Assembly: GCF_004005845.1 (NCBI RefSeq)
Contig: NZ_SADE01000001.1
Coordinates: forward strand, 62,001 to 126,000
Reading direction: 5' to 3'
Source: Hwanghaeella grinnelliae
GTDB lineage: Bacteria > Pseudomonadota > Alphaproteobacteria > UBA8366 > Aestuariispiraceae
DNA length: 64,000 nt
In this document: positions 8,949 to 17,667 of the stretch, piece by piece
Layout: each line of letters opens with the position of its first letter
Position numbering within the stretch: position 1 is the stretch's first letter
The notes under the pieces: model-generated
Seen by the model: only the letters and a program-made list of their open reading frames with translations
Told to the model about the DNA's origin: nothing
The model's database searches: none
Program-made: the position numbers and the translations under genes

Positions 8949-9765
8949 CAAGCGAACCAAACCCTTCAGCATAAAATATCTGCCGGGGTTCACTCCCGTT
9001 GCGCTGGTCTGTTTTGTGCTGCTCTACGCGCCGATCGTCACCATGGTCGTCTATTCGTTCAACTCCGGTCAGTCGGTTGCCTTGTTCGAAGATTTTTCCG
9101 TCGCTTGGTATTTCGCCGCGGCGGAGAACGAGTTGGTGCAGGAAGCGGCGTTGCGCTCTCTGATTATCGCCGCCTTTGCCTCGGGCATTGCGACGGTATT
9201 GGCGACGATGGCGGCGCTCGGCACGACGCGGACGAAGAATTACCCCGGGCGTACCTTGATCTATTTGATGATCAACCAGCCCTTGATGGTGCCTGAGGTC
9301 GTCACCGCCGTCGCCTTGCTGATTTTCTTCGCGTCGATCAAGGTCGCCACGGGCTATTCCGGTTTGGCCTATCTAATCCTGGCGCATGCCGCCTTCTGTG
9401 TGCCCTTCGCGTATTTGCCGATCAGGGCCAGGATGGAAGGAATGGATAGAGCCTTGGAGATCGCGGCCGCCGATCTCTATGCCACACCGTGGAAAACGTT
9501 CAGGCGGGTAACCTTGCCTCTGGTGGCGCCCGGCATAGCCGCCGGCGCCATGTTGGCTTTCGTGATTTCGCTGGACGATGTGATCATCACCGAATTTGTC
9601 AAATCGGCGGGGCAGGATACGCTACCAACCTATATGCTGGGCCAATTGCGGCGCGCGGTCACGCCGGAGGTCAATGCGATCTCGTCGGCATTGTTGGCGG
9701 TTACGGTAATTCTGCTGACGGCCTTCTTCCTGCTATCGGGAAGAAATTCGCCGGTAGGCAAGTAA
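8941..9765 (+). CDS. potC: ABC transporter permease, polyamine-type (PotC family)
   Basis: A 274-residue permease from the ATG at 8941 (MSNKRTK), preceded by GGAGGAAGCG inside the end of potB. The EAA loop reads [21 protein letters not shown], followed by [20 protein letters not shown], the usual PotC sequence style. It pairs with PotB to form the membrane channel of the importer. Confidence 0.92.
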   Translation: MSNKRTKPFSIKYLPGFTPVALVCFVLLYAPIVTMVVYSFNSGQSVALFEDFSVAWYFAAAENELVQEAALRSLIIAAFASGIATVLATMAALGTTRTKNYPGRTLIYLMINQPLMVPEVVTAVALLIFFASIKVATGYSGLAYLILAHAAFCVPFAYLPIRARMEGMDRALEIAAADLYATPWKTFRRVTLPLVAPGIAAGAMLAFVISLDDVIITEFVKSAGQDTLPTYMLGQLRRAVTPEVNAISSALLAVTVILLTAFFLLSGRNSPVGK

Positions 9766-9797
9766 GTGCGTTCATTATAACCAAGGGAGACTACACC

Positions 9798-10829
9798 ATG
9801 CGTTCGAAACTACTCGCATTGTCGGCGGCGGCGCTGCTGACGGCGACGTCCACAGCCAATGCGGCGGGCGAGCTGAACATCTACAACTGGGGGAACTACA
9901 CCAGCCCCGAACTGATCGAGAAGTTCGAGAAGGCCTATGACGTAAAGGTCACCGTCACGGACTACGATTCAAACACCACCGCGCTGGCGAAAGTTGAAGC
10001 GGGCGGACATGGCTTCGACATCGTCGTTCCCACGAACAGCTACGTCCCCGTCTATATTGAGAAGGGCCTGTTGTTGGAAGCCCGTCCCGATCAGATGGAA
10101 AACTTCAAAAATGTGTCCGAGCAGTGGAAGAACGTGTCCTGGGACAAGGGCCGTCACTACACCGTTCCATGGCAGTGGGGCACGACCGGCATGGCGGTGA
10201 ATACGTCGGTCTATTCCGGCGATATCAACACCTCGGCCATCTTCATCGACCCGCCGGAAGAGCTGGTCGGCAAGGTGAACGTTGTTCCGGAAATGCAGGA
10301 TATCATCTCGCTGGCGATCTTCTATGCCGGTGGTGAAGCCTGCACCGAGGACAAGACCGTTCTGCGCAAGGTTCGCGACATGCTGGTCGAAGCCAAGCCG
10401 AAATGGTTGTCGATGGATTATGGCACCACTGACAAGCTTTCCAGCGGTGAATATGTCGCGACCGTCAACTGGAACGGCTCCACCTTCCGCGCGCGTTTGA
10501 ATAACCCGGATGTCGCGTATGGCTATCCGAAGGAAGGCTATCCGCTATGGATGGACTCGGTCGCGATTTTGAAGGACGCCAAGAACGTCGAGAACGCCAA
10601 GCTCTTCCAGAACTTCATTATGGATCCGGAGAACGCCGCCATGATCTCCGCCTTCGCCCGCTATGCGAACGGCATCGACGGTTCTGAGGCTTTCATGCCG
10701 GAAGACATGAAGACCGCACCGGAAATCGTTGCGCCGAAGGAATTGGTGTCGGCCGGTCAATTTATCCCGACCTGCCCGCCCTCGGCCCGCGATCTCTACA
10801 CCGCGATCTGGACCGAACTGCAGAAGTAA
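9798..10829 (+). CDS. potD: Spermidine/putrescine-type periplasmic binding protein (PotD family)
   Basis: A 343-residue binding protein from the ATG at 9798 (CCAAGGGAGA upstream), with a signal peptide ending around [13 protein letters not shown]. The mature N-terminus [20 protein letters not shown] is the hallmark of PotD/PotF proteins. [16 protein letters not shown] and [11 protein letters not shown] line the ligand cleft. The longer in-frame opening at 9489 lies within potC and is not a start. It is the last gene before a strong terminator. Whether it binds a polyamine or another amine is not settled. Confidence 0.92.
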   Translation: MRSKLLALSAAALLTATSTANAAGELNIYNWGNYTSPELIEKFEKAYDVKVTVTDYDSNTTALAKVEAGGHGFDIVVPTNSYVPVYIEKGLLLEARPDQMENFKNVSEQWKNVSWDKGRHYTVPWQWGTTGMAVNTSVYSGDINTSAIFIDPPEELVGKVNVVPEMQDIISLAIFYAGGEACTEDKTVLRKVRDMLVEAKPKWLSMDYGTTDKLSSGEYVATVNWNGSTFRARLNNPDVAYGYPKEGYPLWMDSVAILKDAKNVENAKLFQNFIMDPENAAMISAFARYANGIDGSEAFMPEDMKTAPEIVAPKELVSAGQFIPTCPPSARDLYTAIWTELQK

Positions 10830-10853
10830 TTCTCTACGAGGTTTGAGGGAAAG

Positions 10854-10880
10854 GGCGGCCTTCGGGCCGCCTTTTTCTTT
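10854..10880 (+). terminator. Rho-independent terminator after potD
   Basis: A perfect 7-bp GGCGGCC/GGCCGCC stem with a TTCG tetraloop, followed by TTTTTCTTT, 25 bp after the potD stop. Confidence 0.92.
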
Positions 10881-11089
10881 GCGGCCTCCGCCGATGTCTT
10901 TGAGAGGAGCGTGTTTCCTCTCTGTCACCGATGCGAGTTCCCCGGATTTCTGTCGGGTTCACCCCGGAAGATAATTGAACCCTAATGAAGCTACATAAAA
11001 GTTTATAAAACTCATTCTTTGCAACTTTGAAAAATTCCTTTACCCAAGGATAGGATGCGATCAACCCGTCTGGATGTGCGACAGCAACT

Positions 11090-11584
11090 ATGGCCGATGA
11101 CAATTCTCTTCTCCAACCGTCGCTTCGCGCAGGCCAACCCAAAGACGCTCCCTATTCGATAACAGCCGGCATTTGGATTTCCTTCTTTGGCGGCATTTGG
11201 GGAGCACTCGCCTATACGGGCTTGAACAGTATGCGGCTCCGTCGGCTGTCGCGTGACCTGCCTTATCTGGCGATCGCTGCTGGCATGTATATCGCGCTCC
11301 TTTTGGCCCTTGCCATGACGGAGCCGGGCCGGATCGCCCAAGCGGAACTGGCCGATCTGTTTGGAGAGCAACGGGGCCTTCGGTTTCTACTGCAGTTTGT
11401 CGGCGTGTTGTTCGTTGGCTTCGGCTATCTCCTGCACAAGTCCGACCATCGCGCCGCAGGCCTGACGGGGCGCGACCGGCCCAGTGCATGGCGTGTTGGC
11501 TTGATCATCGTTGTTATCAGCACGGTAATCCACCTAGTCACTTTGATACCACTTTTTGCCCCATTGTCGGGAGCTGCCGAATGA
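11090..11584 (+). CDS. Uncharacterised membrane protein, first gene of AAA/TPR unit
   Basis: A 164-residue protein of no recognised family. It has about four hydrophobic segments (ITAGIWISFFGGIWGALAY, YLAIAAGMYIALLLAL, LLQFVGVLFVGFGYLL, VGLIIVVISTVIHLVTLIPL) and a short polar N-terminus. The stop overlaps the next start (ATGA at 11581-11584), so it is translationally coupled to the TPR protein and presumably part of the same membrane assembly. An AT-rich stretch lies just upstream (10970-11040). Confidence 0.75.
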   Translation: MADDNSLLQPSLRAGQPKDAPYSITAGIWISFFGGIWGALAYTGLNSMRLRRLSRDLPYLAIAAGMYIALLLALAMTEPGRIAQAELADLFGEQRGLRFLLQFVGVLFVGFGYLLHKSDHRAAGLTGRDRPSAWRVGLIIVVISTVIHLVTLIPLFAPLSGAAE

Positions 11585-12447
11585 GTGCCGACACCGCGAT
11601 CAAAACGATTGCCGCCCTACTGGAACGTGACCGGATCGCCCAGGCAAAGGAACGCCTTGCGGAAGCGCTTCGGGAGTACCCGGATGACGTAACTCTGCAG
11701 TTGCAGGCGGCCTGGGCGGAATATTATGACGATAACGAACCTGCGGCGTGGGCGGCGCTGCAGCCTGTTTTGGCGGCTGAACCCGACAATCCTTCGGCTC
11801 GCAATCTGCTCTTTCAGCTGTACCTAGAGGAAGGCGATTTTGCCGAGGCGGAGACGGTCATAATCGACCTGTTGAATGACTACCCGGAAGAATCGGTCTT
11901 CTACGGCTTCTATGCGATTCTGATGCTCAAGACGATGAACATCGCGAAGGCACAGGCCCTGGCGGTGGAAGGCCTAAAGTACGATCCGGATGACAGGGGT
12001 TGCCTCTATTCGCTGTCGCTGACCGGCCTGATAGAAGGCAAATCAGACGTATCGAACACGGCATTGGAAGAGTTGGTGGCGAGCGATCCGGATGCGATTC
12101 AAACCTTGATTCTGATTTTCCAGAATTTGAATGATCGCGGTGAAAATCGGGCGGCATACCGTGTCGTGCAACAACTCGTCCGACTTCAACCGGATAACGA
12201 AGAGATTATCGAGATGGCGGCCAGTTTGAAAGCGAGCGCACATTGGACGATGTTGCCGCTTTGGCCGTTACAGAAATTCGGTTGGGTCGCGTCAATCACG
12301 CTTTGGGTGGCGGCGTTTGTCGGCCTCCGGGCCTTGTCGCAGGTGGACCGGCCTCTTGCCGGAATTCTCTCGATTTGTGTGCTGATTTATGTCGCCTATA
12401 GCTGGATTTGGCCGACTTTGCTGCGCCGAATAATCTTGCGGTCCTGA
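11581..12447 (+). CDS. TPR-repeat protein with two C-terminal membrane segments
   Basis: A 288-residue protein starting at the ATG of the ATGA overlap at 11581. The N-terminal ~210 residues are helical repeats of TPR character (for example LQLQAAWAEYYDDNEPAAWA, NLLFQLYLEEGDFAEAETV and AYRVVQQLVRLQPDNEEI). The C-terminus has two hydrophobic segments (FGWVASITLWVAAFVGL and LAGILSICVLIYVAYSWIW), so the repeats probably face the cytoplasm while the tail anchors the protein. It likely acts as adaptor or scaffold for the ATPase encoded next. Confidence 0.8.
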   Translation: MSADTAIKTIAALLERDRIAQAKERLAEALREYPDDVTLQLQAAWAEYYDDNEPAAWAALQPVLAAEPDNPSARNLLFQLYLEEGDFAEAETVIIDLLNDYPEESVFYGFYAILMLKTMNIAKAQALAVEGLKYDPDDRGCLYSLSLTGLIEGKSDVSNTALEELVASDPDAIQTLILIFQNLNDRGENRAAYRVVQQLVRLQPDNEEIIEMAASLKASAHWTMLPLWPLQKFGWVASITLWVAAFVGLRALSQVDRPLAGILSICVLIYVAYSWIWPTLLRRIILRS

Positions 12448-12479
12448 CGTTTTGGACCGGACAACGCGCGGATCACGCT

Positions 12480-13730
12480 ATGACAGATAACACGGATCGT
12501 CAGGGACTCGAACAACGGTTATTGGCCAATCCTTTCGATGCGGTCGCCAGGGATGACTATGCGGCTTTGCTGCTCAAGACTGATTGTGCCGCCGAAGCGC
12601 TCGCGCAGTACGAACTGCTTTGCCAGCAGCAGGCCGATCAGGCATCGCATTTGATAGGCGCCGCCTGCGCGCTTCTGGCCCTTGGTCGTCGGGAGGAGGC
12701 GCTGACTTCCTACCGGAAGTCCCGCGATCTTGACGGTTTCGAACCGGTTGAAAAGCTTGAAGCACTCGCCCCCAACGCCGTTCCGTCGACGGGTGTGACC
12801 CAGTTGCGCGTCGTTTCCGGCGACCGCACCGACGGTGTCGTTCAATTTTCAAGCGCGCGCGGAAATACGCAGAAAGTAAAGTTCGAGGACATTGTCGGTG
12901 CGGATGACATCAAGCGGACGATCCGGCTGCAAATCATTGAGCCGTTCGTGAATCCGGGCCTCTTCCAACGGTTTCGCAAACAGGCTGGCGGGGGCATCCT
13001 GCTCTACGGACCGCCGGGCTGCGGCAAGACAATGCTGGCGAAGGCCGTCGCTTCGGAATGCAATGCGGAGTTCATCTCGGTCGGGATCAGCGACGTTCTG
13101 AACATGTGGATAGGTGAGAGTGAACGCAACCTCGCCGCTATTTTCGAACGCGCGCGAGCGAATGTTCCAAGTGTATTGTTTTTCGATGAGATCGATGCGC
13201 TCGCCTATTCCCGCTCGAAGGCGAGCAGCGAACATACGCGGACCGTCGTTAATGAACTGTTGGCGCAACTGGATGGCATGGGATCGGATAATAGAAGCGT
13301 CCTGATGTTGGCTGCGACCAACATGCCTTGGGATGTGGACCCGGCCATGCGCAGGCCCGGCCGGTTTGCACGCCAAGTCTTTGTCCCGCCGCCGGATGCT
13401 GAAGGCCGCAAAGCCATGATCGTGGAAAAGCTGGCTGACGTACCGTGCGAACCGTTCGACGTCGCGGCAATTGCGCGTCGTTGCGAACATTTCTCGGGGG
13501 CGGACATCGACGGGCTGATTGAATTGGCGAAGGAACGCGCCCTGGCTTCGGCTATCATCGACAGGAACGAACGCCCCCTGTCGCAGGACGATTTCGAATC
13601 GGCGCTTTCGGAAATCGTGCCATCGACGATCGATTGGCTGCGGACGGCGCGCAATCTTGTGAAGTTCGGCGGGGCGGATAGGTCGTATAAGGAGGTTGAA
13701 ACCTATCTGAAACGCGTCAAGTTCAATTAG
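12480..13730 (+). CDS. TPR-AAA+ ATPase resembling Vps4/Msp1-type unfoldases
   Basis: A 416-residue protein from the ATG at 12480. Residues 1-95 are TPR-like. Residues ~135-375 are one classical AAA domain: FEDIVGADDIK, Walker A GPPGCGKT (177-184), pore loop MWIGESE (Trp210-Ile-Gly), Walker B VLFFDEID (232-239), sensor-1 Asn281 and arginine-finger region RRPGRF (291-296). The W-x-G-E-S-E pore loop is the style of Vps4, katanin and Msp1, which thread substrate proteins. No protease domain is attached, unlike FtsH. The preceding genes encode membrane proteins, which suggests a membrane-linked unfoldase or assembly factor. The function is unknown. Confidence 0.85.
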   Translation: MTDNTDRQGLEQRLLANPFDAVARDDYAALLLKTDCAAEALAQYELLCQQQADQASHLIGAACALLALGRREEALTSYRKSRDLDGFEPVEKLEALAPNAVPSTGVTQLRVVSGDRTDGVVQFSSARGNTQKVKFEDIVGADDIKRTIRLQIIEPFVNPGLFQRFRKQAGGGILLYGPPGCGKTMLAKAVASECNAEFISVGISDVLNMWIGESERNLAAIFERARANVPSVLFFDEIDALAYSRSKASSEHTRTVVNELLAQLDGMGSDNRSVLMLAATNMPWDVDPAMRRPGRFARQVFVPPPDAEGRKAMIVEKLADVPCEPFDVAAIARRCEHFSGADIDGLIELAKERALASAIIDRNERPLSQDDFESALSEIVPSTIDWLRTARNLVKFGGADRSYKEVETYLKRVKFN

Positions 13731-13852
13731 TCCTTCGAAAGCGCGTTGCCATCTGAACTATCGGCTCGACGGTAAGTGTACACGGGTTCGGTCGTTTTCG
13801 ATGGATCGAGCAAGCTCTTGACCGCTCTGCTGGGGCGAGGTTCTTTGCGGAC

Positions 13853-14353
13853 GTGAAACGGCATGCGATGAATGGCGATCAAGAAGATTTCGACAGGCCG
13901 GACCATGCCGGCGTGCGGGTGCCGCCACCGTTGATCTTTCTGGTCTTTCTGGGGGGCGGGATCTGGCTGGATTCCGCCTGGATTGCGGGCGCTTTCGCGC
14001 CTTTGCCTTGGATGATCGCGGGCGGTTGCCTGCTGGCGGCGGGGCTTGCGCTGATCGTCCTCGCTGGGGTCGGGCATTTTGCGGCCGGGACCCATGTGGA
14101 GCCCTGGAAGCCGACCTCCGCCATCGTCAGTTCCGGGCTCTACGCCCACAGCCGCAACCCGATGTATCTGGGCATGGCCTTGGGGCAAGTGGGCGTCGCC
14201 GCCGCGGCGGGCAGCCTGATCGGTGCGCTGTCGGTGGTGTTCAGCGTGGCCGTCGTCCAATGGTACGTCATCGGGCGGGAGGAACGGTATCTAGAAGCCA
14301 AGTTCGGGCAACCTTATCTGGACTACAAACGCCGCGTCAGGCGGTGGATCTGA
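13853..14353 (+). CDS. Isoprenylcysteine carboxyl methyltransferase-like membrane protein
   Basis: A 166-residue membrane protein with four hydrophobic segments. The C-terminal half has the ICMT/PEMT-like signature: GLYAHSRNPMYLGMAL, then REERYLEAKFGQPYLDYKRRV, which holds the S-adenosylmethionine-binding region of these small methyltransferases. The start is the GTG at 13853 or the ATG at 13868. Bacterial members are mostly uncharacterised, and the substrate is unknown. It lies about 120 bp after the AAA gene and may be transcribed separately. Confidence 0.8.
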   Translation: MKRHAMNGDQEDFDRPDHAGVRVPPPLIFLVFLGGGIWLDSAWIAGAFAPLPWMIAGGCLLAAGLALIVLAGVGHFAAGTHVEPWKPTSAIVSSGLYAHSRNPMYLGMALGQVGVAAAAGSLIGALSVVFSVAVVQWYVIGREERYLEAKFGQPYLDYKRRVRRWI

Positions 14354-14358
14354 CCCGC

Positions 14359-16419
14359 CTAAAGACGGCTGCAGAGGCGCAGGGCATCGAAAACCGCGGC
14401 GGCAACATTTCGACTGGCAGCGGCATCACCGATCCGAAACAGACTTATCCCGTCCTGATCCAGACTCGGCTGCGGTTTGCCGGCCACGAGAGCATCCAGG
14501 TCCAAAAAACCGTCATTTGCCGATGCGCTCCGCAGCTCTTGGTAGACATCGTCTACCGGTAAAGTGCCGTTTTCGACGATCACCGTATCGCATTCGATCT
14601 TCATGTCTTCACCGGTCAATTCGTGGGTGAAGACGGCGGCCAGGCTGTTTCCGTCGCGTGTTACGGCACGAAGCCCATATTCGGCATGGGTTGGTATGTG
14701 TTCCTGGGCAATGCGTTTTTTCCAGGAAGCCTGTTCCGAATAATCCAATTCCTTGCCTGGAACATCGTCCAGCAATACCAGGTCGGCCTTCTTGCCCTGG
14801 CGTGTCAGGAACTCAGCGACGGTTGGAGCAGTATGCCGACCCGTTCCATCGTAGACGACAGCGGTGTCGCCGGCCGAGGCCGAGCCTGTCAGGATATCCC
14901 AAGGGCTGGTGCAAAGCTCCGCGCCCTCCAATCCGTCAAGGTCCGGTATGCCGCCTGTCGCGATGATCACGACGTTTGGGCTTTCCGCCAAAATGTCTTG
15001 GGCCTCCGCATAGTGGCTCAGGCGAAGATCCACGCCCAAAGTTTCCAGTTCCGACGCGCGCCAATCGATGAGCCCGGCGACGTCTTTGCGCCAACTGGCC
15101 GCGGGCGCCATGCGCATCTGACCACCAAGCCTGTCGGCGGCTTCGAAAAGGACGACGTCATGGCCGCGCTCCGCACTAACCCGCGCGGCTTCAAGCCCGG
15201 CCGGGCCGCCGCCGACAATGACGATTTTTCTGACGGGACCGGCGGTTTCCTCTATGACCTGCGGCCAGAATCTTTCCCGCCCGGAAGCGGCGTTGTGCAA
15301 ACAGGTTGGGCGGTTCGCCCCCATACAATGGGTCGCGCCGACGCAAGGGCGGATGCGTTCTTCTTCCCCCCGGGCGAGTTTGTTGACGATTTGCGGATCC
15401 GCGATATGGGCGCGGGTCATCGCGACCATGTCGAGCAACCCCTCGCGGATCGCATGGCGGGCGGTCGATAGATCCGTGATCCGGGCGGCGTGAAAGACCG
15501 GCAGGCCGACCTCCCGCTTAAAGGTCCCTGCTTTTTCAAGCCAGGGTGCGATCGGCATCGACATGCCGGGCATGCATTGCTCGGCCATCTCCATCATCTT
15601 GTCGATGCGGCCGTAATTCGCATTGAAGAAATCGAGCAGGCCTGAGTGTTCCAGGATATGGGCGGCCTTCAGGCATTCTTCGAAATCCATTCCAGCTTGG
15701 GGGCCGCCCTGCATTGCCTCGTCGATGCCGTACCGCATGCCGACGATGAAATCGTCACCCACGCGGTTCCGGATTTCCTCATGCACCATCAGGGCGAAAC
15801 GGCAGCGGTTTTCGACCGATCCGCCAAAGTCATCCGTGCGCTTATTCGTGGCGGGTGACATGAATTGGCCGATCAAATGGCCCTGCATCATCGTCTCCAA
15901 CCCGTCCAGGCCGCCTTCGCGGCATCGATAGGCCGCGTCACCGAAGGCTTTTACGACCCGGTCGATGTCGTTCCTGTCCATTTCCCGCGGAATCGCCCGG
16001 TGAAGCGCTTCCCGGATCGGCGACGGTGCGATAGTCGGCAACCAGTTCTGGGTGTTCGTTTCACCGCGCCGGCCCAGATGGGTGATTTGAACCATGATTG
16101 CCGCGCCTTGGCGATGGACGCGGTCGGCGAAGGATTGAAGGAAGGGAATGACTTTATCTGTGCCCACATTCAATTGGCCGGACGCCCAAGTCGAATCCGG
16201 CCCGATGTAAGAAGACCCGCCAAACATGGTCAGCGCCAGTCCGCCTTTCGCCTTTTCCTCGTGATACCTTTGATAGGCCTCCCCTGGCATGCCGTCCGCA
16301 TCGCCGAGGCCACAGGCATGGCTGGTCGACATGACCCTGTTTCGCAGGGCCAAGTGCTTCAGTTGGAAAGGCTGCAGCAGTGGGTCGGTGGACTGTGTGG
16401 CGGGTGAATTTTGCGGCAT
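14359..16419 (-). CDS. Flavin-dependent demethylase, OYE/trimethylamine dehydrogenase type
   Basis: A 686-residue two-part enzyme. Residues ~15-350 are an FMN-binding Old Yellow Enzyme barrel (RNRVMSTSHACGLGD, TNKRTDDFGGSVENRCRF). A cysteine cluster follows: RPCVGATHCMGANRPTCLHNAASG, with the wide C-x5-C spacing seen in N-methylproline and dimethylglycine demethylases rather than the tighter spacing of dienoyl-CoA reductase. Residues ~390-686 form the NAD/FAD-binding half (VIVGGGPAGLEAARV). These enzymes remove N-methyl groups from betaine-derived amines or stachydrine. The exact substrate is open. Confidence 0.8.
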   Translation of the reverse strand: MPQNSPATQSTDPLLQPFQLKHLALRNRVMSTSHACGLGDADGMPGEAYQRYHEEKAKGGLALTMFGGSSYIGPDSTWASGQLNVGTDKVIPFLQSFADRVHRQGAAIMVQITHLGRRGETNTQNWLPTIAPSPIREALHRAIPREMDRNDIDRVVKAFGDAAYRCREGGLDGLETMMQGHLIGQFMSPATNKRTDDFGGSVENRCRFALMVHEEIRNRVGDDFIVGMRYGIDEAMQGGPQAGMDFEECLKAAHILEHSGLLDFFNANYGRIDKMMEMAEQCMPGMSMPIAPWLEKAGTFKREVGLPVFHAARITDLSTARHAIREGLLDMVAMTRAHIADPQIVNKLARGEEERIRPCVGATHCMGANRPTCLHNAASGRERFWPQVIEETAGPVRKIVIVGGGPAGLEAARVSAERGHDVVLFEAADRLGGQMRMAPAASWRKDVAGLIDWRASELETLGVDLRLSHYAEAQDILAESPNVVIIATGGIPDLDGLEGAELCTSPWDILTGSASAGDTAVVYDGTGRHTAPTVAEFLTRQGKKADLVLLDDVPGKELDYSEQASWKKRIAQEHIPTHAEYGLRAVTRDGNSLAAVFTHELTGEDMKIECDTVIVENGTLPVDDVYQELRSASANDGFLDLDALVAGKPQPSLDQDGISLFRIGDAAASRNVAAAVFDALRLCSRL

Positions 16420-16633
16420 GGGAAGTCCAGGGTGAAGGTTTCATGGCGGTTCGATCTACAACCGTATCAAATCCACTTCTCCGGGGAAGGCGAAAATCCT
16501 GGATAGACGCTATTCAGCTTTGAAGCGGTGCCTGTCATGCTTGCCCTAACGCCATGCCTCGGTCGATAATGATTCGAGAAAACCAACAAGATTAGCCGGT
16601 TTGAATGGACTGCCCTGCGGGAGGGAAACGGAA

Positions 16634-17536
16634 ATGACAGCCACATTGGATGAACGTGCCGCCGCATGCGGCCTTAGCCTCACACCGATAGCGCCCAAAG
16701 TCGGGTGCCGGATCGATGGGATCGACTTGGCCGCACCGACCGAGGAGCAGGTCGCTGTTCTGTTGGACGCTTTCGGACAGTTCGGCGGTCTCTTGATGCG
16801 CGGCCAGACGCTGGAGGTCGAAGATCTTGTTGGTTTTTCGCGCCGGTTGGGCACCTTGGACCATGCACCGCTGACACAAGTCGGTCGAACGGCAATCGAA
16901 GGGTTTCCTGAGATCTATTTGATCACCAACCTGGTGGACAAGGAAGGAAAGCCGATGGGCGCGCTGGGGAATGGGGAGGCGGTATGGCATACCGACATGT
17001 CCTATCTGCCCTCGCCGCCCGATGCGTCGCTGCTATATGCCAGGGAGGTTCCGCCCACGGGAGGCAATACTTTCCTCTGCTCCATGATGGCAGCCTATGA
17101 CTCTTTGCCCGACGACCTGAAGTCCTTGGCGCATTCGCTGCAGATCAAACATGATGCGACGTACAATTCGGGCGGCTATGTGCGCCAGGGGATGGAGGAG
17201 CATTCCGACCCGCGCAAGACGACGGGTACTTTCCATCCCGCTGTTATACGCCACCCGGAAACGGGCAGGCCGGCACTTTATCTGGGGCGCCGTCGGCAAT
17301 CCTATATCGAAGGATATGAACTGGCCGAATCAGAAGCCTTGCTCGATAAGCTATGGGAATATGCGACCCTGCCGGAAAACACTTATGAACATGTCTGGCA
17401 GGTGAACGACGTGCTGCTTTGGGATAATCGCATTACCATGCACCGGCGGGACAGTTTCGACCCGACGCATACGCGGCTGATGTGGCGCACGCAGATTCAA
17501 GGCTCGGGTGCACCGAAGGCATTCGCGCAGGCTTAA
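16634..17536 (+). CDS. TauD/TfdA-family Fe(II)/2-oxoglutarate dioxygenase
   Basis: A 300-residue dioxygenase from the ATG at 16634, behind a GGGAGGG site. The facial triad is visible: VWHTDMSY (His and Asp) and the distal His in MHRRDSFDPTHTRLMWRTQI, which also carries the 2-oxoglutarate-binding Arg. Family members hydroxylate a carbon next to a leaving group, releasing sulfite from taurine or other sulfonates, or cleaving aryloxy acids. Its position just upstream of the sulfite dehydrogenase genes favours a sulfite-releasing reaction, but the sequence cannot prove the substrate. A terminator follows the gene. Confidence 0.85.
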   Translation: MTATLDERAAACGLSLTPIAPKVGCRIDGIDLAAPTEEQVAVLLDAFGQFGGLLMRGQTLEVEDLVGFSRRLGTLDHAPLTQVGRTAIEGFPEIYLITNLVDKEGKPMGALGNGEAVWHTDMSYLPSPPDASLLYAREVPPTGGNTFLCSMMAAYDSLPDDLKSLAHSLQIKHDATYNSGGYVRQGMEEHSDPRKTTGTFHPAVIRHPETGRPALYLGRRRQSYIEGYELAESEALLDKLWEYATLPENTYEHVWQVNDVLLWDNRITMHRRDSFDPTHTRLMWRTQIQGSGAPKAFAQA

Positions 17537-17591
17537 CTGGCGGCAGGGCTGGACAATCACCAGCGCCCGCATCAGGTTGGTCGCCTGTTTC

Positions 17592-17618
17592 CGCCTCCTG
17601 GTCAGGGGCGCATTTTTT
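17592..17618 (+). terminator. Rho-independent terminator after the TauD-family gene
   Basis: Stem GCC(T)CCT/AGGGGC with one bulged T and a GGTC loop, then GCATTTTTTT. It separates the dioxygenase from soeA. Confidence 0.7.
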
Positions 17619-17667
17619 TAAAACCGGCATCCAGAGTCGGTGAACAGTTTCAGGGTGGAGTTGGGTC

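Noticed and set aside
14623-15471. 282-residue plus-strand frame opposite the OYE-type demethylase
   Set aside because: The minus-strand enzyme has clear catalytic motifs throughout this interval.
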